DNA of 64,000 nucleotides from Desulforamulus aeronauticus DSM 10349 (GCF_900142375.1 NZ_FRAR01000015.1:1-64000); one strand, 5' to 3'; numbered from the stretch's first letter, positions 1-9,193 are shown. Numbers and translations: made by a program. Notes: generated by a model not told the origin, from the letters alone.

Positions 1-1409
1 ACTGTAAAGGTTGCTGTCTCTCCTACCGTCACCATCTGGTTCTGAGGCTGGTCCGTAATGCTCGGCGCTACCGGATCTGTTGTCCCCGGATTAATCGTCA
101 AGGTTGCCGGATCACTAGTGACTGTTCGTGTTCCGTTGCTAACTTCTACCGTATAGGTTGCCGCGTCTGACGCTGCGGCCGCTTCAATGGTTAGCGTCGC
201 AGAAATAGCCCCCGTGATGTCAACGTCGTCTTTTTTCCATTGATAGCTCAAAGGATCCTCTGCCGCTGTAGATGCTCTAACACTAAAACTTGCCGGTTCG
301 CCTGCATTTATCGTCTGGTCCTCGGGCTGTGAATAAATGGTTGGTGTCACTGTCCATATAAGATAAGGGTAGCCATCGTGGCTTTCGTCCATGGCCCAAA
401 CATCGGTAAAATCCCAGTCCTCAAAGGTACTCTGTGTCTTCATCTCTGCGGTGCCTTTCCCGGTGCCCCCGGCGCTATCCTCCCGCGTTGAAGTTTGGAT
501 GTCCCAGTAGGATCTCTCTGTAGTTCCGTATCCGTCAGAAAAGGCCCCCACCAAGCCACCGAGACTATAGCCCATCGGGCTAAGTTTCTCCACTCGGCCT
601 TTAGAATAAGAACTGATAATACTGCCCTGGTTGTAGCCTGCCAAACCACCGAGCATGGCGTTACCCGATACATCTCCTGTAGCATAAGAGTCGAGAATAC
701 TCGAACCGATGTAGCCTCTACCCACCAGACCTCCCGCATAAGTGTAAACGTATGTGCTCGTCACATTGCCCGTGGCGTAGGACTCCCAGATTCGACCATA
801 GTGTGAGCCTACCAAGCCGCCGACATTTGGGTTACCACTTGCTGACACATTGCATGAGGAATAAGACTTTCTTATGAGGCCATAATTCTGTCCCACCAGG
901 CCGCCGACAGCTGCGACGCCTGCCACTTCGCCTTTGGCGTAAGAATTGATAATAGCATCATTGGGAGAAGAGCTGGCCCCCGCCAGGCTGCCGACCATTT
1001 GGTTTCCTCTTACAGCTACATCCACCATTCCCAAGTTATGGATTCTTGCTCCATTAAGAATGCCGAACAATCCCATACCGCTTTGATTGGGGCGGTTACT
1101 ATAAAGTCCGCTGATTGTATAACCGTTGCCGTCAAAAATGCCTCTGAAGTCGTTAATGGGCTGCCATCCGGCACCGCCATTATAACCTGGCCCGTCCGCG
1201 CTCAGATAATCGGTCAGATCAATGTCTTGGGTCAAGATAAAATTACCCGCCAAGTTCGCCCTTACCAAAGTATCCAATTCTTCCGGAGTGCTAATCGGTA
1301 TTGCATCATCGGATTTTGCATATGCAGGCGCGCCGGCCATAGGGAGGGCTGCTATCAGCATCATTAAACTGAGCAGTAAGGAAAAGATTTTTTGACAATT
1401 CAATTTCAT
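1..1409 (-). CDS. GLUG-repeat and Ig-like surface protein, N-terminal part
   Basis: Reading from an ATG at 1409 (AAGGGG ribosome site just upstream), the frame stays open to the window edge, so only about the first 469 residues are visible. Residues 1-31 form a signal peptide ending in AYA. A region of about residues 110-300 repeats the GLUG pattern (VGGLVG, NSYAKG, ESYATGNV, DSYATGDV), as found in secreted adhesins and polysaccharide-binding surface proteins. From about residue 355 there is an Ig-like segment (ITDQPQNQMVTVGETATFT type), apparently repeated at the cut edge. It is expected outside the cell; the ligand is unknown. S-layer anchors or more Ig repeats may lie beyond the edge. Confidence 0.85.
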   Translation of the reverse strand, partial: MKLNCQKIFSLLLSLMMLIAALPMAGAPAYAKSDDAIPISTPEELDTLVRANLAGNFILTQDIDLTDYLSADGPGYNGGAGWQPINDFRGIFDGNGYTISGLYSNRPNQSGMGLFGILNGARIHNLGMVDVAVRGNQMVGSLAGASSSPNDAIINSYAKGEVAGVAAVGGLVGQNYGLIRKSYSSCNVSASGNPNVGGLVGSHYGRIWESYATGNVTSTYVYTYAGGLVGRGYIGSSILDSYATGDVSGNAMLGGLAGYNQGSIISSYSKGRVEKLSPMGYSLGGLVGAFSDGYGTTERSYWDIQTSTREDSAGGTGKGTAEMKTQSTFEDWDFTDVWAMDESHDGYPYLIWTVTPTIYSQPEDQTINAGEPASFSVRASTAAEDPLSYQWKKDDVDITGAISATLTIEAAAASDAATYTVEVSNGTRTVTSDPATLTINPGTTDPVAPSITDQPQNQMVTVGETATFT

Positions 1410-1792
1410 TAAAAAGACCCCTTCTTAGACCAAATTGTTCGTAAATGAAATGCTTCACAGAAGTTCTCTTAAGTAGCTATGCTAAAAGGGATTTTCTGTT
1501 TTCTTTGAACCGAATCGCGCTCGCTTTTCGATAATCACAGCGTATATCTTCACCCCTTTTTCTAACTTTTTTCAGGTTCCATCAACTTCCCAATACATGA
1601 GTGCCCACTGGGTCCTTCTCCGTATTTTCTAGAAATGATTGCTAACTTTTTCAGTATAGCAAAGGCCACTGAACAATTACTGAACAGATCTGAAACCCAC
1701 GCCGGCTTGAAAATCTTTTTGAAAATACTAAAAAAGAGGTCATCTCCCGTAGGATTTTTAACTTTTAAGCTTCGGATATTTAAACAGATAAC

Positions 1793-1829
1793 AAAAGGCT
1801 GGTTCCCGAGTTTGGAGAACCAGCCTTTT
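1793..1829. terminator. Bidirectional hairpin terminator
   Basis: AAAAGGCTGGTTC pairs with GAACCAGCCTTTT across an 11-base loop. T-runs on one side and A-runs on the other allow termination in both directions. No obvious plus-strand gene precedes it. Confidence 0.7.
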
Positions 1830-2006
1830 GACAAAAACAATGTATTTATAGATAGTAGAATCAGTTGGAAGGAAAGTCATGGATAATAATTTGTTAAAAC
1901 CCCTACAGCACGAATAACTTCGCTATTACCTATTTCCCGAGGAGATCATGGAATATCTTAAGGACAGGCCCATTTTACAGAGTATACCAAGCTTTTAAGA
2001 AAAAGC

Positions 2007-2034
2007 TTGAAAAAAGTTGAAATTATTATATAAT
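2007..2034 (+). promoter_or_regulatory. Promoter of the chemoreceptor gene
   Basis: TTGAAA (2007-2012), a 16-base spacer and a perfect TATAAT (2029-2034) give a sigma-A type promoter. Its transcript would begin near 2041 and run straight into the hairpin at 2057-2087 before reaching the coding region. Confidence 0.6.
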
Positions 2035-2056
2035 AGTCAACATAATTGGCAACGAG

Positions 2057-2087
2057 GCCTACCTGATTTTTCAGGTAGGCATTTTTT
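2057..2087 (+). terminator. Terminator-like hairpin in the chemoreceptor leader
   Basis: GCCTACCTGA pairs with TCAGGTAGGC with a 4-base loop, followed by TTTTTT. It lies between the promoter at 2007-2034 and the GGGGGTGA ribosome site of the gene starting at 2109. It would act as an attenuator unless it ends an unseen upstream transcript. Confidence 0.7.
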
Positions 2088-2108
2088 ATTTTTGGGGGTG
2101 AGTGTACT

Positions 2109-3113
2109 ATGGTAAACCAGGAGCTAGTTATTGATGCATCTATCCTAATTAGTGAACTTAAAAATGCTAGTAATGAAATGGGACGTATCAATGGTTCCAT
2201 TCGGGAAATTGCTGTGCGTACAAATTTATTGTCGTTAAATTCAGCAATCGAAGCTGCCAGGGCAGGGGATGCTGGCCGGGGATTTAGTGTAGTGGCGGAT
2301 GAAATAAAGAAACTGGCAACAAGTAGTTTAGCCTCTACCAAGGAGAGTACCAAAATTATTGAAAATATTCAAAGCAAAGCGAATGAGGTTATGGCCGTCA
2401 GAACAGCCGATGTAGCCTATGATACCATTGATAAAATTGACCGAAACCTTTTTGAACGTAATTGTGATGCACAGGCCTGGGCCAGTTTCGACAAGGTAAA
2501 GAGCTGCTTTTTATCGACAGACCCTACACGTTTTTCCGTAGCAAACGAGCTTTTGAAAAAGCTGGTAGACATTTATGAAGTTTATCATGACCTCTATGTA
2601 CTGGATACTGATGGTAAAATTGTTGCGGCGGGTGTCCGCCATGAACTCATAGGAAAAGATATGGGAGATAAGGATTGGTTTAAGGAAGCTGCTGCGGTAA
2701 ATTCTATATCTGTAAGCGATCTTTATTATTCATCTGTGGAAAATCTTCATACAGTGGCATATACTTGTCCGGTACGAGGAGATGAAGGGCAAATCCTTGG
2801 GTATTTTTCCACTCGTTTTAATTGGAACTATATTTATGACATCATAGATTCGGCCCGTATCGGTCAAAATGGGGACATATTGATTATCAACAAGCAAGGT
2901 TATATTATTGCTTGCCGAAGCCGTAAGGGGATTCTGCATGAAAAGCTAGGGCACCTTGAGGCGGTACAACGTGCAATGGGTGGTGGAACCTATGGCTATG
3001 TATTTGAAAAAGATAGCCTAGGTAGCATTAAAATATATGGCTATGCGCACACACGGGGCTATAACGCTTATAAAGGGAAAAACTGGTCAGCTATTATAAT
3101 AGAGACTTTATAG
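2109..3113 (+). CDS. Soluble chemoreceptor: MCP signalling tip followed by dCache-like domain
   Basis: A 334-residue protein. Residues 33-70 contain the highly conserved methyl-accepting chemotaxis hairpin tip ([19 protein letters not shown], then [15 protein letters not shown]), the part that contacts CheA and CheW. About residues 105-334 look like a dCache sensor ([25 protein letters not shown], and a closing [10 protein letters not shown]). The order is the reverse of a normal receptor, where the sensor precedes the membrane anchor and the signalling domain, and I see no membrane segment. It is therefore probably a cytoplasmic receptor sensing an internal small molecule. The coiled coil is very short. 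The start is an ATG with GGGGGTGA upstream. It stands alone between terminators. Confidence 0.8.
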   Translation: MVNQELVIDASILISELKNASNEMGRINGSIREIAVRTNLLSLNSAIEAARAGDAGRGFSVVADEIKKLATSSLASTKESTKIIENIQSKANEVMAVRTADVAYDTIDKIDRNLFERNCDAQAWASFDKVKSCFLSTDPTRFSVANELLKKLVDIYEVYHDLYVLDTDGKIVAAGVRHELIGKDMGDKDWFKEAAAVNSISVSDLYYSSVENLHTVAYTCPVRGDEGQILGYFSTRFNWNYIYDIIDSARIGQNGDILIINKQGYIIACRSRKGILHEKLGHLEAVQRAMGGGTYGYVFEKDSLGSIKIYGYAHTRGYNAYKGKNWSAIIIETL

Positions 3114-3145
3114 AACCGTTTTAAGATAATATCAATGAATTTGAA

Positions 3146-3174
3146 GCCAGGGTAGATACCGCTGGCGTTTTTTT
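3146..3174 (+). terminator. Intrinsic terminator after the chemoreceptor
   Basis: GCCAG pairs with CTGGC around a loop, followed by a run of seven T. Confidence 0.65.
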
Positions 3175-3281
3175 ATTTCCAACAAGTCTTTTATCGTTGT
3201 AAGCAGGAACCCATAGAGAAATGACAAAGAATACACTTATAGTAAAATGATTTGCTGTAGCGGGTTAAAGGATGTGCTTCA

Positions 3282-4214
3282 TTGAAACTAGATAGACTAA
3301 TCTCTATTTTGGTGATGCTGTTAAGAAGGGAACGTGTTCAGGCAAAAGACCTGGCTAACATGTTTGATGTTTCAGTCAGGACAATCCTGAGGGATGTGGA
3401 GGCATTAAATCTGGCAGGGATACCTGTTGTGACATATCAGGGAGTGAACGGCGGCATTGGCATTGCGGAAGGTTACCGTTTGGATAAAAGTGTACTAACT
3501 GAATCAGAGATGGCGGCAATTATCACAACGTTAAGAAGCTTTGCCAAAACCATACCGGATAACAAGCATCAAGTTTTACTGGATAAGTTTACCAACATTT
3601 TATCCTCAGCTCAGCTGGAGTTACTGAATACAAAGGTAAACCAGCTTGTTATTGACTTGTCTCCCTGGGGAGGAAACGAACTTCTTAAAGAAAAAGTACT
3701 GGCTATACGCAAAGCCACAGAAAGTTTAAAGGAGATTGAGTTCACGTATATAGATTCAGCAGGTCAGAGGACCAGCCGGAGAGTGGAACCCTATTCACTG
3801 GTTTTCAAGGGGCAAAAATGGTACCTCTATGCGTGGTGCCTTCTGCGACAGGACTTCCGATTTTTCAAGCTTTCGAGGATGAGAGAACTGATAGTATGTA
3901 AAACCTTCTATAAACCGAGGGAGGTATCGCTAGAGCAGTTGCCTTGGGAAAGCGAATGGAATAATCTTAAAAACTTGGTGTCACTGGAATTACTATTTGA
4001 TAAGGAACTGGCGAGTATCGTAGAGGAATGGTTTGGCCAAGATACAGTGGAGCAGCCGGTTGGAAATATTATGGTCAAGACATTACTTCCTGAAAACAAC
4101 TGGCTTTATGGCTTTCTTTTAAGTTTTGGGCCGGCATTAGAGGTTGTCAACCCGCCGCATATTCGAACAATCCTAGCAGAGATGGCCAAAGAGATTTATA
4201 AAAAATATACATAG
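3282..4214 (+). CDS. HTH-WYL transcriptional regulator (YafY type)
   Basis: 310 residues from a TTG start preceded by AAAGGATG. Residues 1-60 form a DeoR/HTH_11 winged helix (VQAKDLANMFDVSVRTILRDVEAL). About residues 140-220 form a WYL domain, including WYLYAWC and the RRVEPYSL segment, which in this family binds a ligand, often a nucleotide or nucleic acid fragment. The following gene encodes a GyrI-like effector-binding protein on the same strand, a common pairing that suggests the two share a signal. The ligand and target are not evident from the sequence. Confidence 0.85.
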   Translation: MKLDRLISILVMLLRRERVQAKDLANMFDVSVRTILRDVEALNLAGIPVVTYQGVNGGIGIAEGYRLDKSVLTESEMAAIITTLRSFAKTIPDNKHQVLLDKFTNILSSAQLELLNTKVNQLVIDLSPWGGNELLKEKVLAIRKATESLKEIEFTYIDSAGQRTSRRVEPYSLVFKGQKWYLYAWCLLRQDFRFFKLSRMRELIVCKTFYKPREVSLEQLPWESEWNNLKNLVSLELLFDKELASIVEEWFGQDTVEQPVGNIMVKTLLPENNWLYGFLLSFGPALEVVNPPHIRTILAEMAKEIYKKYT

Positions 4215-4281
4215 AAAACATGACATACAGGTGTCAGGTTCCCAATGGTATAATCTACAAAAAGCTAAAGGGGGCAATACT

Positions 4282-4740
4282 ATGAGTTATAACTTTGTAG
4301 TAACAGAGGAACTGGCACAACCAGTACTTTCTATTCGTATCAGAACTGCAGTTGGCAATTTGCCACAGGAATTAGGCAAGGGATACCAGGCAATCTTTCA
4401 ATATTTAGCTGAAATGGGAGAAAAGCCATTAGAGGCTCCCTTTGCGGCGTATTACAACATGGATATGCAGGATCTCGATGTAGAGATGGGAGTCCCGGTT
4501 GCCAACCCCCTTATTGGGCAGGGTGATATCCAGCCAGGGGAAATCCCTTCAGGCAAGAGAGTATCCTGTGTTTATAAAGGCCCCTACGATCAAACGGAGC
4601 CAGTTTATAATGCCATGATGCAGTGGATAAAGGAAAATGGCTATACTCCCACAGGCGTGGCCTACGAGTTTTACTTTAATTCTCCGATGGAAGTGCCGGA
4701 AAGTGAACTTTTAACAAAGATTGTCTTTCCCCTAAAATGA
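4282..4740 (+). CDS. GyrI-like / AraC effector-binding domain protein
   Basis: 152 residues of a stand-alone GyrI-like fold, the domain that binds effectors in SobR/BmrR-type regulators (ITPEE-like strand VVTEELAQPVLSIRIRTAV, then GYQAIFQYL, and VYKGPYDQTEPVYNAMMQWIKENGY near the C terminus). There is no DNA-binding part. I place the start at the ATG at 4282 because AAAGGGGG lies just before it; an in-frame codon at 4231 lacks a ribosome site. It lies 67 bases after the WYL regulator and may be cotranscribed. It probably binds a hydrophobic or cationic small molecule. Confidence 0.8.
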   Translation: MSYNFVVTEELAQPVLSIRIRTAVGNLPQELGKGYQAIFQYLAEMGEKPLEAPFAAYYNMDMQDLDVEMGVPVANPLIGQGDIQPGEIPSGKRVSCVYKGPYDQTEPVYNAMMQWIKENGYTPTGVAYEFYFNSPMEVPESELLTKIVFPLK

Positions 4741-4783
4741 GAGTGAGTTCCTAAGGCTAAGAAATAATAGTATTTTTTCTATG

Positions 4784-4822
4784 AAGACCGTAGCAGTGCA
4801 ATGATCTGTTAGGGTCTTTTTT
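4784..4822 (+). terminator. Probable intrinsic terminator
   Basis: AAGACC pairs with GGTCTT across a long loop, followed by TTTT. The 6-bp stem makes it weaker than the others in the window. Confidence 0.45.
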
Positions 4823-4971
4823 ACATTGTTCAAATTAATTTTGTAACTTAAACCGCAACATGAACAGGGTGTTTGCTTCAAATTTTATTTTAAAAAATGC
4901 AAATATTCATTAAGTTTTTTTAAAAAGAACCGAGTATATTTAGGAGATGTTTAGCAAATAGGGGTGATATT

Positions 4972-5709
4972 GTGTTTCGTTCTTTTCAATTAGCTTTAAA
5001 TAATGGCGGTGCTAAAGCAGGACTCATTTATATAGTTTCTTCAGGTCTATTACTAGTAATGTTTTTAGTTATAATGACATTATTCTCTGGAGGGTCCCTA
5101 CTTTCAATAGTAGCTCCAGGAAGTTTAGACTCAATAACGGAGCATCTCATATCACAAATGTTGAGTAAAGAATCCTTCGGATTAGTAATTACTTTATTAG
5201 GTGCTTTATTTGTTTTTGGAATTATTAGTTGTGGTATCCTACTCGGGGGGCTAATAGGATCGTTTAGGGATGTTGTTGAAGGCAGACCGATAAGTATAGC
5301 GAGCTATTTCAATAATAGTTTGAATTATGCCCTAAGAACAATTGGTTACTTCTGCCTGTATTTTTTTATTCTTGGGCTAATGATTTTTGCTTTAATTCGC
5401 ATAATATTTTTAGTAATTACGCCAATTGAAATAAATAATCAAACATTTTTAATATCATTATTTACAGGGCTGGTCATTACCCCACTATTAACTTTATCTA
5501 TAGTAGGCTTTAAAAAGAGAGGTTTTATTACCCAGAATATTGGTCCTATCTTTATTTATTCCTTAGCCGTAGCGATTTTTTCAATAATTCCGGTTATCGG
5601 TCAAATAGTAACATTCATCTTACAGACATACTATTATTTGTTCATACTAGTCATCTCTACAAAAAACAATAATACATTTAATTTCACCAAGAATTTTACT
5701 GTTGAATAG
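4972..5709 (+). CDS. Multi-pass membrane protein of unknown function
   Basis: 245 residues from a GTG with GGGGTGAT upstream. The protein is strongly hydrophobic, with about six membrane spans (near residues 15-40, 72-100, 120-145, 155-180, 190-215 and 215-235). I do not recognise the family; the layout resembles small DUF975- or DUF4013-like integral membrane proteins, but no diagnostic motif confirms this. It is more AT-rich than its neighbours. It stands alone between terminators, so context gives no job. Confidence 0.6.
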   Translation: MFRSFQLALNNGGAKAGLIYIVSSGLLLVMFLVIMTLFSGGSLLSIVAPGSLDSITEHLISQMLSKESFGLVITLLGALFVFGIISCGILLGGLIGSFRDVVEGRPISIASYFNNSLNYALRTIGYFCLYFFILGLMIFALIRIIFLVITPIEINNQTFLISLFTGLVITPLLTLSIVGFKKRGFITQNIGPIFIYSLAVAIFSIIPVIGQIVTFILQTYYYLFILVISTKNNNTFNFTKNFTVE

Positions 5710-5736
5710 GTATAGTGGAAAAATGAATTATCCAAG

Positions 5737-5770
5737 AAAACCGAGGGCAGATAATCAGCCCTTGGTTTTT
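5737..5770 (+). terminator. Intrinsic terminator
   Basis: AAAACCGAGGGC pairs, with one mismatch, with GCCCTTGGTTTT, followed by T. It separates the membrane protein from the GntR-ABC operon. Confidence 0.75.
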
Positions 5771-5785
5771 CTGTTTTAATTAGCC

Positions 5786-5841
5786 TTTACAAACCCTAGG
5801 CAATATCCTATACTATAACTGTATTAATAGTAATAGTACAG
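5786..5841 (+). promoter_or_regulatory. Promoter and likely GntR operator of the ABC operon
   Basis: TTTACA (5786-5791), 17 bases and TATACT (5809-5814) form the promoter. A dyad with CTGTA (5819-5823) and TACAG (5837-5841) covers the expected transcription start. This is where an autoregulating YtrA-type repressor would bind. Confidence 0.55.
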
Positions 5842-5863
5842 ATGTTACGGGAGGGGGGAGCCT

Positions 5864-6250
5864 ATGTTTGATTTAGATTTAAGAAGCCGCGTACCCATTT
5901 ATGAACAGTTGGTGGAAACATTTAAAGAAGCCATTATAAATGAAGTTTTAAAGACCGATGAACAACTGCCTTCGGTACGTATTCTGGCCCAGCAATTGAC
6001 CATCAATCCTAATACCATTCAAAAGGCCTATCGAGAGTTAGAAAGACAGGGATATATCTACTCCCTACCGGGTAAAGGAAGCTTTGTGGCTGGGATAAAC
6101 AACCATAAAAATGATGAAAAACTAGCTAAGTTAAAGGAAGAGCTGATTAAAGTTTTATCGGAAGCTATGTATCTGGGCATGACCTATGAGGAAATCATGG
6201 CCATTATTTCTCAAGTGGACAACTCGGTTAGGAGGGGGATAATGAAGTGA
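5864..6250 (+). CDS. GntR-family regulator, YtrA subfamily
   Basis: 128 residues. An N-terminal winged helix (YEQLVETFKEAIINEVLKTDEQLPSVRILAQ, then NPNTIQKAYRELERQGYIYSLPGKGSFV) is followed by only a short helical tail, as in the YtrA subfamily, which represses ABC exporter operons it sits in. The strong GGGAGGGGGGAG ribosome site fits the ATG at 5864. Its stop overlaps the GTG start of the next gene, so the genes are translationally coupled. It probably represses its own operon through the dyad at 5819-5841; cell-envelope stress is the usual inducer in this family. Confidence 0.88.
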   Translation: MFDLDLRSRVPIYEQLVETFKEAIINEVLKTDEQLPSVRILAQQLTINPNTIQKAYRELERQGYIYSLPGKGSFVAGINNHKNDEKLAKLKEELIKVLSEAMYLGMTYEEIMAIISQVDNSVRRGIMK

Positions 6251-7152
6251 TTGAAATAAAGGATTTAAACAAATCTTTTGAGGACTTGGCAGCGTTAAAA
6301 AACGTAAACATTAAGATCCAAAAGGGCTCTGTCTATGGTTTAGTGGGGTCCAATGGAGCGGGGAAAACCACCCTGTTAAAAACCATGGTGGGAGTTTATC
6401 AGGGAGATCAGGGAACTTGTTATATTGATGGTCAAGAGGTATTTGAAAATGTGGCAATCAAAGCCAAAGTAATATTCATTCCGGATACTTTGTATTTTTT
6501 CCCCAACTACTCCGTACGGGATATGGCGAAATACTACAAAAACATTTATCCTGCTTGGAATGAAGTACGTTTTGAAAAATTAAAAGAGGCTTTTGACATT
6601 GATGTTAACAAAAACATTAATCGTCTTTCCAAGGGAATGCAAAGACAAGTAGCTTTTTGGCTAGCCTTGTCGTCCATGCCTGATTATTTAATTTTAGATG
6701 AACCGTTAGATGGTCTGGATCCGGTCATGCGGCAGAAAGTAAAAAACTTACTCATTCAAGATGTGGCAGAGAGACAAATGACCGTGCTAATTTCCTCCCA
6801 TAATTTGAGAGAACTGGAGGATCTCTGTGACACCATCGGTATTTTACATAAAGGAACTTTAATTTTAGAGAAAGAGCTGGATGATTTAAAATCGGATGTT
6901 CACAAAATTCAGGTGGCATTTAAAGAAGAGGTGTCCGGGGAATTTTTGGCCAACGCCCAAGCCCAAGTGCTCTATGAAGAGATAAGAGGCAGCGTCAGGC
7001 TCTTTATTATGCGTGGTAACAAAGATGATCTGACCAGAATATTTGCCAAACAGCAGCCGTTGGTCCTGGATATCCTACCGTTAACCTTGGAAGAAGTTTT
7101 TATTTATGAGATGGGGGGGATCGGTTATGCCATTGAAAACATCATTATTTAA
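6247..7152 (+). CDS. ABC transporter ATP-binding protein
   Basis: 301 residues. Walker A GSNGAGKT is at residues 34-41, the signature is LSKGMQRQ near residue 127, and Walker B is in LILDEPLDGLDP. It has the EcsA/YtrB style with a C-terminal extension typical of ABC-2 exporters. A GTG start overlaps the regulator stop (GTGA), and its end overlaps the permease start by 26 bases. It energises the membrane partner encoded next; the substrate is unknown but is usually a peptide antibiotic or envelope component for GntR-linked systems. Confidence 0.9.
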   Translation: MIEIKDLNKSFEDLAALKNVNIKIQKGSVYGLVGSNGAGKTTLLKTMVGVYQGDQGTCYIDGQEVFENVAIKAKVIFIPDTLYFFPNYSVRDMAKYYKNIYPAWNEVRFEKLKEAFDIDVNKNINRLSKGMQRQVAFWLALSSMPDYLILDEPLDGLDPVMRQKVKNLLIQDVAERQMTVLISSHNLRELEDLCDTIGILHKGTLILEKELDDLKSDVHKIQVAFKEEVSGEFLANAQAQVLYEEIRGSVRLFIMRGNKDDLTRIFAKQQPLVLDILPLTLEEVFIYEMGGIGYAIENIII

Positions 7153-9133
7153 TCAAGGCGTTTTGCTAGACGATTTAAAAAGATTTAGTTGGCTGGGCAT
7201 CCTGTATACCCTCGCCTTATTATTCTTAGTGCCGTTACAAATTTTCATGATCTCTGGCCAGGAGGATAGGGATCATAGCATCATGAAGGAGTTCTTTTAT
7301 CTGGGGACTGGGGAGAATATGCAAGGGGTCTTGGTGTTGGCTGTTTCGATTCTCATGGGCATTTTTATTTTTCGCTATATCCAGGTAAAAGCAGCTTCGG
7401 ATACGTTGCACAGTCTGCCCATTAAAAGAGCGGTCTTCTATAGAACCCATGTTTTGACCAGCCTAGTGCTGTTGATTGTACCGGTTTTAATCACAGCTTT
7501 TATCTCATTAATTCTGAATAGTATGTTAGGCTTGGGCGCTTATTTTAGCCTCAAAGATATTGCAGAGTGGGCTGGCGTAGTAATTTTGCTGGAACTTACC
7601 GTCTTTTTTGTTTGTGTTTTTGTAGGTATGATCGTGGGTATGTCAGTGGTGCAGGGCGTTATTACCGTTATCTTCCTCTTCTTACCCTTGGGCTTGGCAC
7701 TCTTGTTAGTAGAATCTTTGCAGACCTTTCTCCATGGTTTTACCTACAATTTTGGGGCAAATGAGTCTAAGCTTTCGCCGCTCGTCAGGCTAATGGAAGG
7801 ATTTCGGGAGACCAATAAAATGGGGACAGGAGAAATAGTCACCTATATTGTTGTTTGTCTGGGTTTATATTTTCTGGCCCAATTTTTATATGAAAAAAGA
7901 AAATTAGAAACGGCTTCTCAGACCATCGCCTATCGTCCTTTTCGTTGGCTGTTTAAATACGGCGTCACCCTTTGTACCATGTTAGTGGCAGGTGTTTATT
8001 TTAACCAAACCCAGCAAAGCATTAGCTGGACTTTATTTGGCTACCTGATTGGCTCGCTACTTGGCTACTATGTAGCAGAGATGGTACTGAAAAAATCCTT
8101 TTTTGTGTTTAAAAATTTCAAGGGTTATTTAATGTATGCTGCCGTAGTTAGCGTGCTACTGACAGGGCTGCATTTTGATCTAATAGGCTTTACAAAGAAA
8201 GTGCCCCCCATTAATCAAGTTAAAAGTATTGGTTTTGGCTACAACTTCTATGATTTAAGAGACGGGAAAAATTTGTATGTGGATAAGGATAATCTAGCCC
8301 ATATTCAAGAACTGCATCAACAACTGATCGCGGATCAATCACAAAATAAATATGGTGATAAGAGATCAACCAGAGAGATGACGTTAGTTTACCACTTAGC
8401 AGATGGTAGTCAGTTAACTAGGGGCTATTTTGTTGATTATGATAACTACAGTAAGCAGTTGAAACCCATTTATGAATCGCAGGAATACAAAAAGCACCGT
8501 TACGATGCTTTAACCGTGGATGCAGCGGATATTGAAAAAATGACCATTCGTCCAAGCATCGATGCAGGGGGGAATAAAGAGGCTGTTATCCTAAAGCCGG
8601 AGGATATTAAAGAAGCCATTACTATCATCCGACAGGATATTGAAGCTGAAACCTATGAACAGATGAATGATAACATAACACCCTGGGCCAATATCCGTCT
8701 ATTAATGGCCGATGACAAAATGAAAAAATATCAAAAGCTGCATACGGAAATTAACCAGGAGAGAAGAGAGTTCTATGCTTCTTGGGAGAAATCCTATGGA
8801 AATTTTGAGACCTGGCTGCAGCAAAAGGGTTATCTGAAAAACGCCAGAGTCTTCCCCGAGGAGATTGATTATGTTGTGGTAGAAAAGGTGGCCAGCCTGG
8901 GACAATGGGAAGCCAAACGCAGAAGTGGCGAATGGATCGATAAAAATGGCACCAACCGCTTGGAAATCAAGGATAAAGACCAAATTGAAACTTGCTTAAG
9001 AAACCATAGTGACGTATGGGACGGCAGGAAGGCTGAATATATCATCGGATTTTATAGGGAAGGGCATGTTAATATAGGCTATGGCAGCTTTCAGAAGGAC
9101 AATGTGCCGGAATTTATTAAGGGTAGATTATAG
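7127..9133 (+). CDS. ABC-2 type permease with large extracytoplasmic segment
   Basis: 668 residues if translation starts at the ATG at 7127, which follows a GGGGGG ribosome site; a start 21 bases earlier lacks one. The N-terminal half carries about eight to ten membrane spans, beginning around residue 20. After a last hydrophobic stretch near residue 340, about 320 hydrophilic residues follow with no recognised motif (DLRDGKNLYVDKDNLAHIQE and similar), presumably outside the membrane. It pairs with the upstream ATPase. The large hydrophilic tail resembles the YtrC/YtrD group but is longer than a minimal ABC-2 permease. Confidence 0.8.
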   Translation: MPLKTSLFNQGVLLDDLKRFSWLGILYTLALLFLVPLQIFMISGQEDRDHSIMKEFFYLGTGENMQGVLVLAVSILMGIFIFRYIQVKAASDTLHSLPIKRAVFYRTHVLTSLVLLIVPVLITAFISLILNSMLGLGAYFSLKDIAEWAGVVILLELTVFFVCVFVGMIVGMSVVQGVITVIFLFLPLGLALLLVESLQTFLHGFTYNFGANESKLSPLVRLMEGFRETNKMGTGEIVTYIVVCLGLYFLAQFLYEKRKLETASQTIAYRPFRWLFKYGVTLCTMLVAGVYFNQTQQSISWTLFGYLIGSLLGYYVAEMVLKKSFFVFKNFKGYLMYAAVVSVLLTGLHFDLIGFTKKVPPINQVKSIGFGYNFYDLRDGKNLYVDKDNLAHIQELHQQLIADQSQNKYGDKRSTREMTLVYHLADGSQLTRGYFVDYDNYSKQLKPIYESQEYKKHRYDALTVDAADIEKMTIRPSIDAGGNKEAVILKPEDIKEAITIIRQDIEAETYEQMNDNITPWANIRLLMADDKMKKYQKLHTEINQERREFYASWEKSYGNFETWLQQKGYLKNARVFPEEIDYVVVEKVASLGQWEAKRRSGEWIDKNGTNRLEIKDKDQIETCLRNHSDVWDGRKAEYIIGFYREGHVNIGYGSFQKDNVPEFIKGRL

Positions 9134-9161
9134 GGAAATAAAATTAGAGAATTTACTATTT

Positions 9162-9193
9162 AGTAAGTATGGTGCAAGCCATACTTACTTTTA
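9162..9193 (+). terminator. Terminator of the GntR-ABC operon
   Basis: AGTAAGTATGG pairs perfectly with CCATACTTACT around a 6-base loop, followed by TTTTAT. Confidence 0.75.

Larger units (their letters stand above)
1410..2056. other. Intergenic stretch without a recognised gene
   Basis: About 650 bases separate the surface-protein start from the chemoreceptor leader. Two short open frames overlap here on opposite strands (1562-1840 and 1635-1886), but neither resembles a known protein or has a convincing ribosome site. The stretch holds one clear terminator hairpin (1793-1829) and a promoter at its right end (2007-2034). I see no riboswitch consensus upstream of the minus-strand surface gene. 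Confidence 0.6.

Noticed and set aside
1410-1560. Riboswitch (for example c-di-GMP) ahead of the surface-protein gene
   Set aside because: The leader lacks the conserved blocks of the known c-di-GMP riboswitches.
1562-1886. Two overlapping short frames on opposite strands
   Set aside because: No convincing ribosome site and no recognisable protein; the right part runs through a terminator hairpin.
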